From: Dicaeum eximium | Taxonomy: Eukaryota; Chordata; Aves; Passeriformes; Dicaeidae | DNA: 64,000 nt | Direction of reading: 5' to 3' | NCBI GenBank assembly: GCA_013396995.1 | Contig: VWZP01005658.1 | Coordinates: 1,780,358-1,844,357 of the forward strand | Shown: positions 41,022-51,335 of the stretch, one piece after another | How positions within the stretch are numbered: the stretch's first letter is position 1 | How the letters are laid out: the number at the start of each line of letters is the position of its first letter | Program-made: the position numbers and the translations under genes | The notes under the pieces: model-generated | What the model was told of the DNA's origin: nothing | Database searches by the model: none | The model's input: only the letters and a program-made list of their open reading frames with translations

Positions 41022-44000
41022 AAAAGAAATGTCACTTCCAACAGTAACAGGAAAAGGCCAGGAGAAAGCCTATTAACCATGTTTCTTTTCTCCTTTAACA
41101 ATGGGGTTTTTCTCATATATACGGTATTTTTGTGGACCATTGAGAAGGGTATGCAAGCTGAGGAACATGTTAGAGATGTCTTTTCTTTCTCTACTTGTGT
41201 ATCAGTTTTGTTTTGACCTTATTCTCACCTCCTGTTTTCTAGAAATAAGAATGGAAGTAGCCTTGTGTGCTGCTTTCCCTACACTGCTAGAGATAAAAAG
41301 AGCTTTAGGAAGTACAGCAGAGCATTCACTGTCCTATTGTCCCTGTGGTGAGCTGCAAACATTCGAGTTCTAAAGCCTTCCCAGGTAGTAACATCATCTG
41401 TGAAACAGAATGACAAGGGCTTTGTAATCCCTTTTACATTGAATCCTCATTAGCACTCGTGTATGAAATGGTGTTATTTTAACAACATGGTAGTCTATAT
41501 TGTGCATGTGCATCGCCGAAATGTTAATTCCACCGTATCAAAGGTTCAGTGGTGTCATTTATTTTTCATATATTAAATTCTAGAATGCAGTTTGGATGAA
41601 TATGAGCTTTTTTGCCTTCAAAGATGCAACTGTTTCACTGCAAAGGACTAGAGATTGTGTATTGTAAAATAAAATTAACTTCTGTAACAGAGTAGGACTT
41701 TTTCCTTTCATTCACACAATAAGGTTGTTTTACAGAGTACTGTGGATATCTCTGAGTGTTAACTGAAGCTATTTTATATGTATGCAATCAGATGTATAAT
41801 TTAGCCATTATGATTACCCCATATACTGATATATTAGCCACAATAACCATCAAAATTATAAATTTTGCCTGGCTGTATTTGACATTCAGATAAAGATGTT
41901 AAGCATTTATTCAAACTTATTTACTGCTGCTGTATATGAGATATTGACAGGATAAAAGAAAAACTCTAAAAATACGGACATGATTGGTGTAGGCCTGCCT
42001 TAGCAGATCGTTTGGAATCTAAGCTTTAATTTGAAAATTAGTGATTAAACTGAATGCAACTCATTGGGAGTTACAAATACTTAATGGTCAACTTTAAAAC
42101 CTACATTTTGGCAGTGAAATACTGGAGAGATCTAAAGTTAAATTTGATGTTGAGAGATGTAAGCCACTGTTGTCAGAGCTAAGATTTGTAAAAGTAACTC
42201 TGTGTTTTTCAGTCAGAATATGGAAGTATTGACAGTTAACTCAAGGCTTCCTTTTAATTTTCCTTTTTGGCATGCCAGCAGAAAAAAAAAAAGATGTATG
42301 GAGTATGTTTTTTATATATACATGTATGTGAATGTGTTTATAAATGTTCACCTCACTAATATTCTCATTGGTCAGTTTTATTACTCATGTCAGGAACCCA
42401 CCTATAGATATGACAGTGTAAAGTCCTGACTTTTCTCAATTAAATGGAATAAACCAGATTAATGTTAGTAACACTGGAATACGTGGGGGTTTTAACCTTG
42501 TCTACAACAGCAAGGGAATTTTACTTGTGGCTTGGAGCGTGATCTTTACAAGCAACTTGTGTGAATGATGATGACTTTCCTCTCGTGTAGGCCCAGCTGT
42601 GACAGCAACAAAAAGAAAGTCAATGTTAAAAGGCAACACACTGTTCAAGCACAAATGTAATGTTTTCAGAGAACTCTGGGAAAATTACTGGTAGTTAGGG
42701 CCACTTGTACTCCCTCATTTCATAGCTATCTAGTTTACTATTCACGTTAATTTTTTTCTCTCAGGTGCATGGTTTGTAACGCAGATTTTCTCTTCCTTTT
42801 CTGTCTCTTCTTTCCCAAGAAGTATATGAATTTTGGGAAAGAGGTATGGTGGTAGGGGGAGGGTACAACTATTTATCTCTTTTCAAGAGTAAACTTGAAT
42901 GTATCTTTACTCAAAGTCTCAGATAAGACCAACACATTCCCTATGCTTTGCTTATTAAAATCTAACACTTCCTACAGCACAACTGAGAGATTTTTTAGCC
43001 CTGCTGAGTTCCTGTGGCCTGCACTTCTGTGTTTAGGTTTGTGTTTGTTACATTTGTGTTCCTGATTTTCTGTTATAACTTTTGCAACTTTCAATTTCAA
43101 GTGAATTTGGTAGAAATAATAACACCAGCTTAGGCTGTTGGGTAGGGCTGCAAGCGAGCCCTGTTAGTGTTCCATGGATGGAAAGGCTGCACATTCTGAG
43201 CCCAAGGGACTGGATATGTACACCAGCCATGGAAAAAGTTTCAATCAGCACTCACAGTCCATGACAAAACCAATCTTTAATTCCAGTTATTACTGCTTGT
43301 TTTGACTAGAAGGGGAATGAATATGTCCTGAACCAACAGAAAATGGACTGCCTGTTGAACTTGGCTCAGGCTCAGAGAGTCTTTAAATATGTCAGAGTTT
43401 TGCAGATGTTCCTAATTGCTCCATTAGTTGAAGCAAAAAGTTGTACCACATTTTAATTCATGGCAAAATTGTTCATCATTTTTTATAAATTTGAGCTTTC
43501 AAAGATCTAGTCTTCTATACTTTTTTGTTGACCTCTTTTTTTTTTTTAATTTACCTTATAAAAGTAGATTTGAGATGTGAATATATGCTGATGAGAAGTA
43601 GTCTAACTTTTTGGTTTTTACTCATTGCTTTTAGTGTAAGGTTTTCCTGCAGCATTTGATATTAATATGATGTCACAATGAAACATCTGTTTTACCTTAG
43701 GTGGGTGCAATGATTTAGATAATTGAATTATTGTTAGCAAGCAGTTTTCTGCTGTTATTCTGTGGTTTTAGTAGGTTACAAATGATTCAGTAGTTTATAA
43801 ATAAGATCTGCCTGCTTTTTCTTGAAAAGTCTCATTGGTGGTTCAGAGGTTTCCTACCCTATAGGAAGTATTCAAAGCCACAGTTGCCATTCTTTTCTAA
43901 GACATAGTAATTTCTTTCTCCTTCTAAAAGTATCTCTAAAACTGGGGGGTTCCCCTCTATTTGTTATTAAAATTGTAATATAAAATAAGGGTGTTTTCTT

Positions 44001-44204
44001 TTTAGAAAAACACTAACATAAATAGAAGTATTACAAGGATTAATTACTATGTTTGTGAGTTGTATTGTCAAACTGATATTATTTCTGTCCATAGTTCTTG
44101 CTGTTCCACACAATCAGATGTTTTTACACCTCCTCACCTCCTGTTAAGAGCTTTGCTGCTTCTGAGTATTCACACACTATTATTTTACTATTAATTCTCC
44201 CCAA

Positions 44205-44236
44205 ATATATATACACATATATATAGAGAGAGAGAG
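44205..44236. repeat. Compound (AT)n/(AC)/(AG)n microsatellite
   Basis: An AT-rich alternating tract passes into a block of AG dinucleotides. It is a simple repeat in the FBXO36 intronic region. Confidence 0.9.
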
Positions 44237-46281
44237 TGGAAGAAAAAAAAATATATATTCTGGAATAATATTCTAGTTATCTGTACTGATTTATTTGCTA
44301 ACTGAGAGTTCAAATAAATTCTTCTCACCACATCCATGGTTTGCTGCTAAATATTTGGTACACTCCTGCCATTAAAATGTTTTCCTGTTAAGTGTTGGTA
44401 TTTCCTGTCATTATCTCCTGGTTTCCATTCCTATGATTTTATCTCTTTTCATGTGATTGGGACTTTTGGAGAACTTTTTTTTTAATAAGGTGCCTGAACT
44501 ATTAACATTATCATTTTACTAAATTTATAAGAACTACCATACAGCTGTAAACATCTGTGTTTGTTTTGAGATGTTTCCTGTTCTTTTTAGGCAGTGAAAT
44601 AACATATGATTATGTTTCTTCTCATAATTTCATGATGCCAAGAGGATAGAGCACTGTTTTTGTATTTGTATTTGGTTTTGCAATGATGGAAAATTAATTG
44701 ATTATAGTGTTGAGCAAGAGAAGAGAGGTCTACTTATATTTCTGGATGAGTGAACAATTAGTACAAGTTATCAAATATTTTCCAGCACTCTCAGAATGAA
44801 AATTTCATAGAAAACTTAAAATTCAATAGATTTTCACAGTTAGTTCATTGTTAGATTCACATACATTAATTTAAAAAATTAAATACTAAATATATTTTAG
44901 AATAGCCAAACCAGATCACACTATTATTTCTAGAAATCAATAATTTCTAATAAGAAAAAACTCAAATATTTGTGTGGTAGCCTGCTTGATCATTCAACAC
45001 TAAATAGATGTACAGTGAAAATATTTATCTTCATCATTCATTCCCAGGATGAGAAGATTTGAAGCATTCTTTCATATCAGCTTGAATTAGATCAGCCCGA
45101 CCATTTTTAGTTGACTGTGTAGATCATTTTGTACTTGCATAAGAAATTTGAGGGAAATTACCAACTATATAGAACTGAGATGCTTGGAATGCAAAAAGCA
45201 AAGGAGAACTGACAGCAAACTGATTCTGCAGTGTGATACAGCAGGGAAAAGAGAGCTGCAGAATATTGGGCCACCTCCTGAAGACATGAAGGAAGATAAG
45301 GTGATAGCTTTCTCCCATATAGTTACCTCAGGAATATTTGAGGGGGGAAAAAGAAGAAAAAGATCTTAACAGTAAAATTGTGTCATTTTCAAAGCTCTTT
45401 CAAAGGTATTCACATAATGTTGTTTTGTCATTAATCTTACAAAATACTTTGGAAGGAAGACTGCTGCATCAAGATAGGCCTATAGTCAGCATAGTTTCAA
45501 CTTCCATGTAAAATAAGGGGAAAAAAATCCTGTACAAATCTGGATGGCTGCATTCATTTTATTAGGAAAGAACATGCAGCTTCAAAATGTACCACTGATT
45601 GTTCATTAAAAGTGTGGCAAATTGAATTCAGGATTCTATTTTGTAGTGAACCAGTACTTTTATTGCAGAAATTTGATCAAATAGGAAAGTGATCTGAAGA
45701 AATCAGAATTTTGGTAAACTCAAAAGGCCAAGTTCCAAGTTGGACACAGAAGCAGAAATAATCAGCTGACTGCAGGATGGCAGCTGCTCACTAGGTAGGA
45801 GACTTAGAGAAGGACAACTTGGTGTTGTACTGGATCACGAAGGAATGAGTCCAAAAATGCCACATCCCTGTAGAAAGGAACTGCCTTCAATTTCATGTTG
45901 GTTTAACTGTACCTATGTAAGATAAGAGGCAGAACTACAGGGACTTGTCATGTCAGAGCCATAGTTATTTTCCCCAAAGCATATGACTGAATGTTTTACT
46001 TGTTTTACTAACCTCCCTCTGAGTAAATAGCACACTCTTTACACAAAAATCTATATGTATGTGGAAAAGTTGATCCAAAAATTAATCTGACATTCACGTT
46101 AAATAATATTTTCTCTAGAAAAACATGGCGGGGGGGAAAGCTGACTTTTTGTTGGGTTGGTTTTGGTTTGGTTTTGGTTTTTATTTTTAAAGATGTACCT
46201 GCAAAACTTGAGATTACTGGAAAGAAATTTCAGGCTTTTACAAATCTGTTGTCTCTTGTATTTGGTTTCATTTTCCCCCAG

Positions 46282-46452
46282 TTCATATTGCTGTAGTGTT
46301 TGGTGCCAGAGTTCTGGAATGTCCTCAATGTGTGCCGAAGTAACTATGACTTCCTGAAACAGCTTCCTGTCCCATTGCTTCTGTACATCATTTCCCTTCT
46401 GGAGCTTGAAGATATTGCCAGACTTTCTCAGGTTTCACACGGATTTGAAACA
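46282..46452 (+). CDS. FBXO36: FBXO36 F-box exon, with an apparent 2-base frameshift
   Basis: FBXO36 is an F-box protein (about 188 residues in human), presumed to bind SKP1 and recruit substrates to an SCF ubiquitin ligase. The exon lies between an acceptor (ttttcccccag, AG at 46280-46281) and a donor (GT at 46453-46454). It enters in phase 1 and leaves in phase 0. Its first part (46284-46319) reads HIAVVFGARVLE, against human QTALIFGARILD. From 46321 a second frame reads VLNVCRSNYDFLKQLP and then LLLYIISLLELEDIARLS, the F-box helices, against human DFLERL...IISYLDLEDIARL. Joining the two requires two extra bases near 46320, where an aromatic codon is expected. As given, the first frame stops at 46341-46343. 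The exon also has Gly where human has Arg in the SH(R)F segment. Identity with FBXO36 is secure. Whether the gene is intact is not: the choices are assembly error, polymorphism or pseudogene. Confidence 0.85.
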
Positions 46453-47707
46453 GTAAAAATTTAAAATCCCAAAAATTCAAATTGAAATTGTTAGCTTTGC
46501 TGAGCAGCCTGTTGGATTTGATTCATGTCTTTGGTTTAACATAATCATCAATCTGTCTGCTTTACTTAAGACAACAAGTAAATAAGGGTTATCTTTTTTT
46601 TGGAGACAATAAATGAATCAAACTGAATGGCTGCAGTAAGAACCAGATCTTGGAAAGGCTGTGTTTATCCTGCAAGCTTTTGTTTTATAATAAACACAGT
46701 GATCCAGGTAATTCCATTGCAAGCCATGGCTGGGTGTTGCACACTGCTTCCAGGATTAAGTATTGGAAATGTGAAACCTTTGCTTTTTGTTATGATATGT
46801 ATTATTTAATGTCTCAAAACTTCACCCACAGGGATCCCCTTTTACTGGACTCACACCAAACAAAAATTCCTTAGATTTTATGTCTTTGACAAAAGACATG
46901 AGCAAAAGGAAAGAGACTTTCTTTCAATATTTTTTGTAGACTTTGCAGCAAAGAACTGTCAGCAACACAGGAGCAGAAAGAGGGGACTTTTGATTACTTG
47001 CTAGGAAGCTCTTCCCAGCCCTTAGGAAATTATGGGAAATAGTATGTAAATGTTGAATTGAAACTTTAAAGAGTGAATAACAGAAGTTACCATTATTGCA
47101 CAACTGGAGGTAAGGGTAACCTCTCCATGTGGAATGAGCAGTAAGGGATTGGAAGGATAGCCTGGAAGCTGCAGGAGAATGAGGGCAGTCTGTTGGTGCA
47201 AAAGAGAGAAGATGTATTGGAAAGGCCTTTGGGAGGTCAACTGTTCCAGCTTCCTGGTCTGTGCAGGGTCAGGAAATTGGGATGGAAAGCTAAAATGTTC
47301 AAAGCTATCATGTAGGAAGCTTATTTTTCTGGGTCTGAATACCTCAAAATTGAATTTCTGTGCCTGAAAAAAAGGTTGCTGCAGTTGCAGGTAGGAGAGA
47401 AAAAGATTTTAGCTTATGGAAAATAGGAATAGAAATGTTTTAAATAGAGAAATAACTTAATTCTTATCCCCAAGGGTGCTGTAGAGGCCTAGAATGAGGC
47501 CTATCCATTTCTGGGTGGAGGAATTAATGAGAACATAAGCAACAGTAAAACCTTATGAGGAATTTAAAAATGGGTTTCGTTCTCTTGATTCTCCTGTGAC
47601 AACTGGATATGCTCTGAAAGACTTCAGAGGCAGATTAAACTTGTAGTATGGAGAGTGGGACATGTCTGGTGCAGAGTACATCCCAATCAGAATGAGATTG
47701 CCCACAG
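46453..47707 (+). other. FBXO36: Probable last intron of FBXO36
   Basis: This is the 1255-bp stretch between the F-box exon donor and the next compatible acceptor (cccacag at 47701-47707). It shows no repeat or coding signal that I can support. Confidence 0.45.
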
Positions 47708-48031
47708 GGTTTGTATTATTTTGAGGCTACGTGGGACAAGATTTCAAGAAAAGTTCTGTGTCAGACTGGCAGTTCCAGAGGATGTGGCTGTGCTGCTGTT
47801 CCTGTTGTGTGGCTACCAGGGCATTACAGATGCTTTAGTGAGAGTGACTTCAAGGGAGCACAAGAAAAAGGGACGGGGCAAAGAAAGCACAGGAGGAAAT
47901 GGCGAGACAGGAAAATAGAGCGTGTCATTAATTTAGAGATGAAGGCCAGATGGGAGCAGATAAGCTTGCTGAAGTTCTGGGCTGTATTTCAGGTTGAAGA
48001 TAAATCAGTTGATATTGTGACTGGGGAATGA
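47708..48031 (+). CDS. FBXO36: Probable diverged last exon of FBXO36
   Basis: After an acceptor (cccacag), a frame stays open for 107 codons to TGA at 48029-48031. It begins in phase 0, exactly the phase left by the F-box exon. It starts GLYYFEATWDKISRK, where human FBXO36 has LCMSDKLWEQIVQ after the F-box. A Trp, an acidic residue and Ile line up with one inserted residue. A basic stretch follows (QRKHRRKWRDRK), as in the Arg/Lys-rich human tail. The middle (CQTGSSRGCGCAAVPVVW) matches human poorly, and the open frame runs well past the human C-terminus. Another frame (47655-47918) gives PEDVAVL, which could match human PDVRAL, so a frameshift in this exon is also possible. AATAAA lies at 48151. 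Position and phase argue for the real exon; weak similarity keeps confidence low. Confidence 0.4.
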   Translation, partial: GLYYFEATWDKISRKVLCQTGSSRGCGCAAVPVVWLPGHYRCFSESDFKGAQEKGTGQRKHRRKWRDRKIERVINLEMKARWEQISLLKFWAVFQVEDKSVDIVTGE

Positions 48032-48150
48032 CAGAATGGAGAATAAGAGAATGGATTGAAGAGAGACCAGGAAATTATTCATCAGTATATTTGGAATTCA
48101 TCTGTCATTGGAAGAGTGTGAGTGGTGTAGGATAAGGTATTGTGGAGGGC

Positions 48151-48156
48151 AATAAA
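48151..48156 (+). terminator. FBXO36: Candidate polyadenylation signal of FBXO36
   Basis: AATAAA on the plus strand lies 120 bases after the stop of the candidate last exon, with a T-rich stretch just downstream. It is the first canonical signal after that exon. Confidence 0.45.
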
Positions 48157-48699
48157 CTTTTCATTAGTTTAACACAAAGCCTTGGATATTTTGGAATTTA
48201 AAGAAATCCTAGAAAGAATTAAGTTGCATAATAATAAAAATAATATGTTGGCATAATGTAGTAATCTATCAGAACAAGTAAAGCCATGCTCCCTTTCTCT
48301 CATTTCAGCAGTATACTTAGGGAATTTAAAATTTTCCCAAATAATATGAGGTTTTATTTCCAGACTAATTTATGCATAAGCTGGAATGCTGCTCTCTGTG
48401 GAATTATAGAGTAGCACATTCAGATTTCCGAACAGAGGAAATAGAACAGTCTCTCCACTCAGGACTGTGGGGGAGCTCTGTGTGTCCATCCCGTGCAGTG
48501 CATCCTTTTAGCCTGAACTCAGCAGGTATCTGCATTGTTACCCCGAGCATGGCATTTCTCTGACTGGAGTTCTGAGCACAAATCCTGCTCTCCAGGAGAT
48601 CCAGACGCTTTCAATGTGCAGTTCAGAGGATTTTAGGTTGTTCACTAGGTGCTTACGTCCTGTAAAAGAAGCTCCACATCAAAAGAAACAATGAGCAGA
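48157..48699. other. Intergenic spacer between FBXO36 and the GC island
   Basis: AT-rich sequence with no supported gene or repeat. GC content starts rising near 48.55 kb towards the minisatellite island. Confidence 0.6.
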
Positions 48700-48747
48700 A
48701 GTCCTGCGGTGGACACCGCCGTGTGTGAGCCCCGCGTGTGCTCTCCC

Positions 48748-48879
48748 GCCGCTCTCCCTGCGCTGCTCCGCGCTCTGTCCGGCCCGGCCCCGCCGCTCTC
48801 CCCGCGCTGCTCCGCGCTCTGTCCGGCCCGGCCCCGCCGCTCTCCCCGCGCTGCTCCGCGCTCTGTCCCGCCCGGCCCC
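48748..48879. repeat. 44-bp minisatellite, three copies
   Basis: Three tandem copies start at 48748, 48792 and 48836 (unit begins gccgctctcc). They are nearly identical, with single-base differences such as ccctgc/cccgc and ccgg/cccg. The near-perfect identity points to recent expansion or ongoing unequal exchange. Forty-four is not a multiple of three, so any frame through it rotates. Confidence 0.92.
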
Positions 48880-48971
48880 GCGCGCTCCGGGCCAGGCTGC
48901 GGGCGGGCGCTGCGGGGCGCTTCGGCCGCCAGAGGGCGCCCGCGGCAGGGCCGTGTCACCGCGCCTCTGGA

Positions 48972-49150
48972 CAGCCGCGGGAATGGCGGGGACAGCCCGG
49001 AGCCGGGAATGGCTGGGATAACCCAGAGCCAGGGAATGGCTGGGACAAACCCGAGCCAGGGAATGGCTGGGAAATCCAGAGCCAGGGAATGGCTGGGACA
49101 GCCCAGAGCCAGGGAATGGCTGGGATAACCCAGAGCCAGGGAATGGCCAG
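48972..49150. repeat. 26-27-bp minisatellite, about seven copies
   Basis: The core gaatgg recurs at 48981, 49007, 49034, 49061, 49087, 49114 and 49141, so the period is 26 or 27 bp. Each unit reads roughly agccagggaatggctggga plus a variable six- to eight-base linker. Copies vary mainly in the linker (ataaccc, caaaccc, aatcc, cagccc). It is unrelated to the 44-bp array 90 bp to the left. Confidence 0.92.
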
Positions 49151-49694
49151 GATAATAATCTTTGCTTTTATTCCTGTATTTTTTTAATAGAGCACTCTGC
49201 TTGGAAATAAAAATATGCAATCGTAAAAACCAGTCTATATTGTTTTTAACTTTTCATGGGCAAAGCAGATTGGTGAAAGGCAGAGAGTTAAGCAGAAACG
49301 TAAAGAGAACTTTTAAAAGGCTCATACATTTTCATTTCAGCACTTACACACATTTTTTCCTCAATGATCCCTGCTTTTGCTCTGCTAGAGTGTGCTAGGA
49401 TGTTGTGAATGCCTGCATAAGAACAACCAGGACCACACGTACTCTGAGACAGCTTTGCTTTGCTGTAGGCAGCGAGTGCAGCAGTTCCAGCCACATCTGC
49501 AGTGTGTAACACAAGTTACACCAGGATTTTTGCTTTTCTATTCCTGTTACCACTTGCACTGGAGTCATTGAGTACAGCTGCACTTAGGCTCCTGCAACTG
49601 CACCTGTAGAAAAGTGGAACATTTCTGGGAAAAATCAATGTTTCTGTGTTCTTGTATAATTTGCAAGGAGTGGATAATATATGATACAGAGTAT

Positions 49695-49784
49695 NNNNNN
49701 NNNNNNNNNNNNNNNNNNNNNNNNNNNNNNNNNNNNNNNNNNNNNNNNNNNNNNNNNNNNNNNNNNNNNNNNNNNNNNNNNNNN
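49695..49784. other. Assembly gap (90 N) ending in a T run
   Basis: Ninety N lie in AT-rich sequence. The right edge starts with a run of nine or more T, so the gap probably reflects a homopolymer or simple repeat that could not be assembled. Confidence 0.99.
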
Positions 49785-50078
49785 TTTTTTTTTCTTCCTT
49801 CTATTATTTCCACCTGATTCTTTTTATGGAGTCATTCTGAAAGAGGGAAGCATCTCCTGAGAAACAGACTGAATCCTTACAGTACATCTGAAAGTTTTCT
49901 AAAATTGCATTTCTGTTCAAACCCCAAGGCGTCTTTTACTTACCTTGAAAACAAATTTGTATTCCTGGTGGGATCTTGACACCCTGAGAGGTTTTTTGGC
50001 ATCAGCTTACACAGCTTGGTTGATTTCAGAGCAGCTGGATGAATTACACACCAGGAAAGTACGTGGCATTACAGCTGC

Positions 50079-50088
50079 TTCTTTTTTT

Positions 50089-50121
<33 letters not shown>
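50079..50121. repeat. Long poly-T tract
   Basis: More than forty nearly uninterrupted T (one or two C) are followed by acag. No retroposon body is recognisable next to it, so I call it a simple repeat. Its length in the assembly is likely unreliable. Confidence 0.95.
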
Positions 50122-50124
<3 letters not shown>

Positions 50125-51329
50125 GTGGCAGAAAGGCTTTGGATATTGTACCAAAAATAGCTTCTCAGGTTTTTCACAGAACATGTGATATCTTGCACGG
50201 GCAACCCTGGGCAAAATTTCTGCTGATCTCCAGTGAGTTTTAATTATCACCGCGTCTTTCAAACCGCGTGGGCAGCTTGCACTGCAAGTGACCTTCGTGC
50301 AAGGCCCCTGTGCTGTCTAAACACATTTTGGGGAGTAGATTAATCAGCAGTGAGTGAGCCCAATGATGATTTTAAGCCTCTGCTTTCTCTTCCAAGGAGC
50401 TATGTTCAGTAATGTGCTCTGGGAAGCGCTTGTGGAGCCACACCTGAGATGAAAGAGCCCCACGGGAATGGGCTGGGAACCTTCACACACACAAATGGCA
50501 GCTGCAGCTCCAAAGGAGGCAGGAGCAACGTGCTCAGAACAAAAAACCAACTGAATAAAGGAGTGTGTTCCATTGAAGCAATTGTTATAAGGCATGGCTG
50601 TTTATTGGGTCAGACACGTGGACTTTTCTTCCTTACTAGGGAAAACAGACTATTTAAGGATTGAAAGAGGAAAAACCAAATAAGTCTTACCAGGAGCAAC
50701 GTGTAAATACTACAATGTTTAATAGGTTGGGTATCCTGAAATTGTGTTTTAATCACCATCATAGCAGTTACTGCAATAGGTTGTGGCTGCTTTGTATTGC
50801 TTTATTCTGATTTCTCTGGTTTGTATCTATGCTCCATGGCTTACAGCAGATGCTGTGGCATTGTCATTTATAGAGGCTGATTAATACATCATTTACAATT
50901 GACTAGATTTTGGACCCAAGTGTTAAAAACAGTGATTTCAGTATTTGGATACCATAGTTTCATATTTGAAGAGTGTAAGGAGTTTACAATTTTTTAACAT
51001 GCCAAGTATTTAACTTGAATTTTATAAATTGATTAAAAACTATGAATACTGGGTTCTTGTATAATTCTGTTTCTCTATAAACCAGTATTTTAATACTTAA
51101 ATATTCACTGATTTAGATTAAGGATTTTTTGTTCTACAACTATATAGCAATATGCTGGACACATTCAATGATTGTTGATCTTTAGGTATAAGAAGCACTT
51201 CCATATATATTCTTTCCTCTTTGTGATTATTTCTTTTTAGGATAATGACAAATACAAATTCCATTATGTGGCTAAAATACTATACTAACTTAATAAATGA
51301 ACAGAAAGTGTATTTTTGAGTAATGTAAG

Positions 51330-51335
51330 TTTATT
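51330..51335 (-). terminator. SLC16A14: Candidate distal poly(A) signal of SLC16A14
   Basis: AATAAA read on the minus strand, about 2 kb beyond the SLC16A14 stop codon. Other minus-strand signals occur (for example near 52260), so this is only one candidate for the transcript end. Confidence 0.25.

Larger units (their letters stand above)
27781..46281 (+). other. FBXO36: FBXO36 intronic region (about 18.5 kb)
   Basis: AT-rich sequence between the probable first exon and the F-box exon. In mammals the N-terminal coding exon(s) of FBXO36 precede the F-box exon, so at least one coding exon would be expected here; I found none with convincing similarity. Contents are simple repeats (40985-41021, 44205-44236), many short A or T runs, and two small exon-like segments with good splice borders (29437-29485 and 36561-36607) of unknown meaning. 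No LTR, RNA gene or long open frame is evident. Confidence 0.6.
48700..49155. promoter_or_regulatory. Orphan GC-rich/CpG-rich island made largely of minisatellites
   Basis: About 450 bp of very GC-rich sequence stand alone between the end of FBXO36 and the 3' end of SLC16A14, with AT-rich flanks. The left part is a 44-bp tandem repeat and the right part a 26-27-bp tandem repeat. The 90 bp between them are GC-rich and CpG-dense. It looks like a CpG island but no gene start is evident. Long open frames in several frames and on both strands arise from repetition and lack of A/T. It could be an unannotated promoter, a 3'-flanking regulatory block or an expanded minisatellite. Confidence 0.55.

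Noticed and set aside
48645..49220. Overlapping open frames of 98-191 codons on both strands
   Set aside because: They are created by the two minisatellites and rotate frame with unit length; they have no domain, splice or start context.
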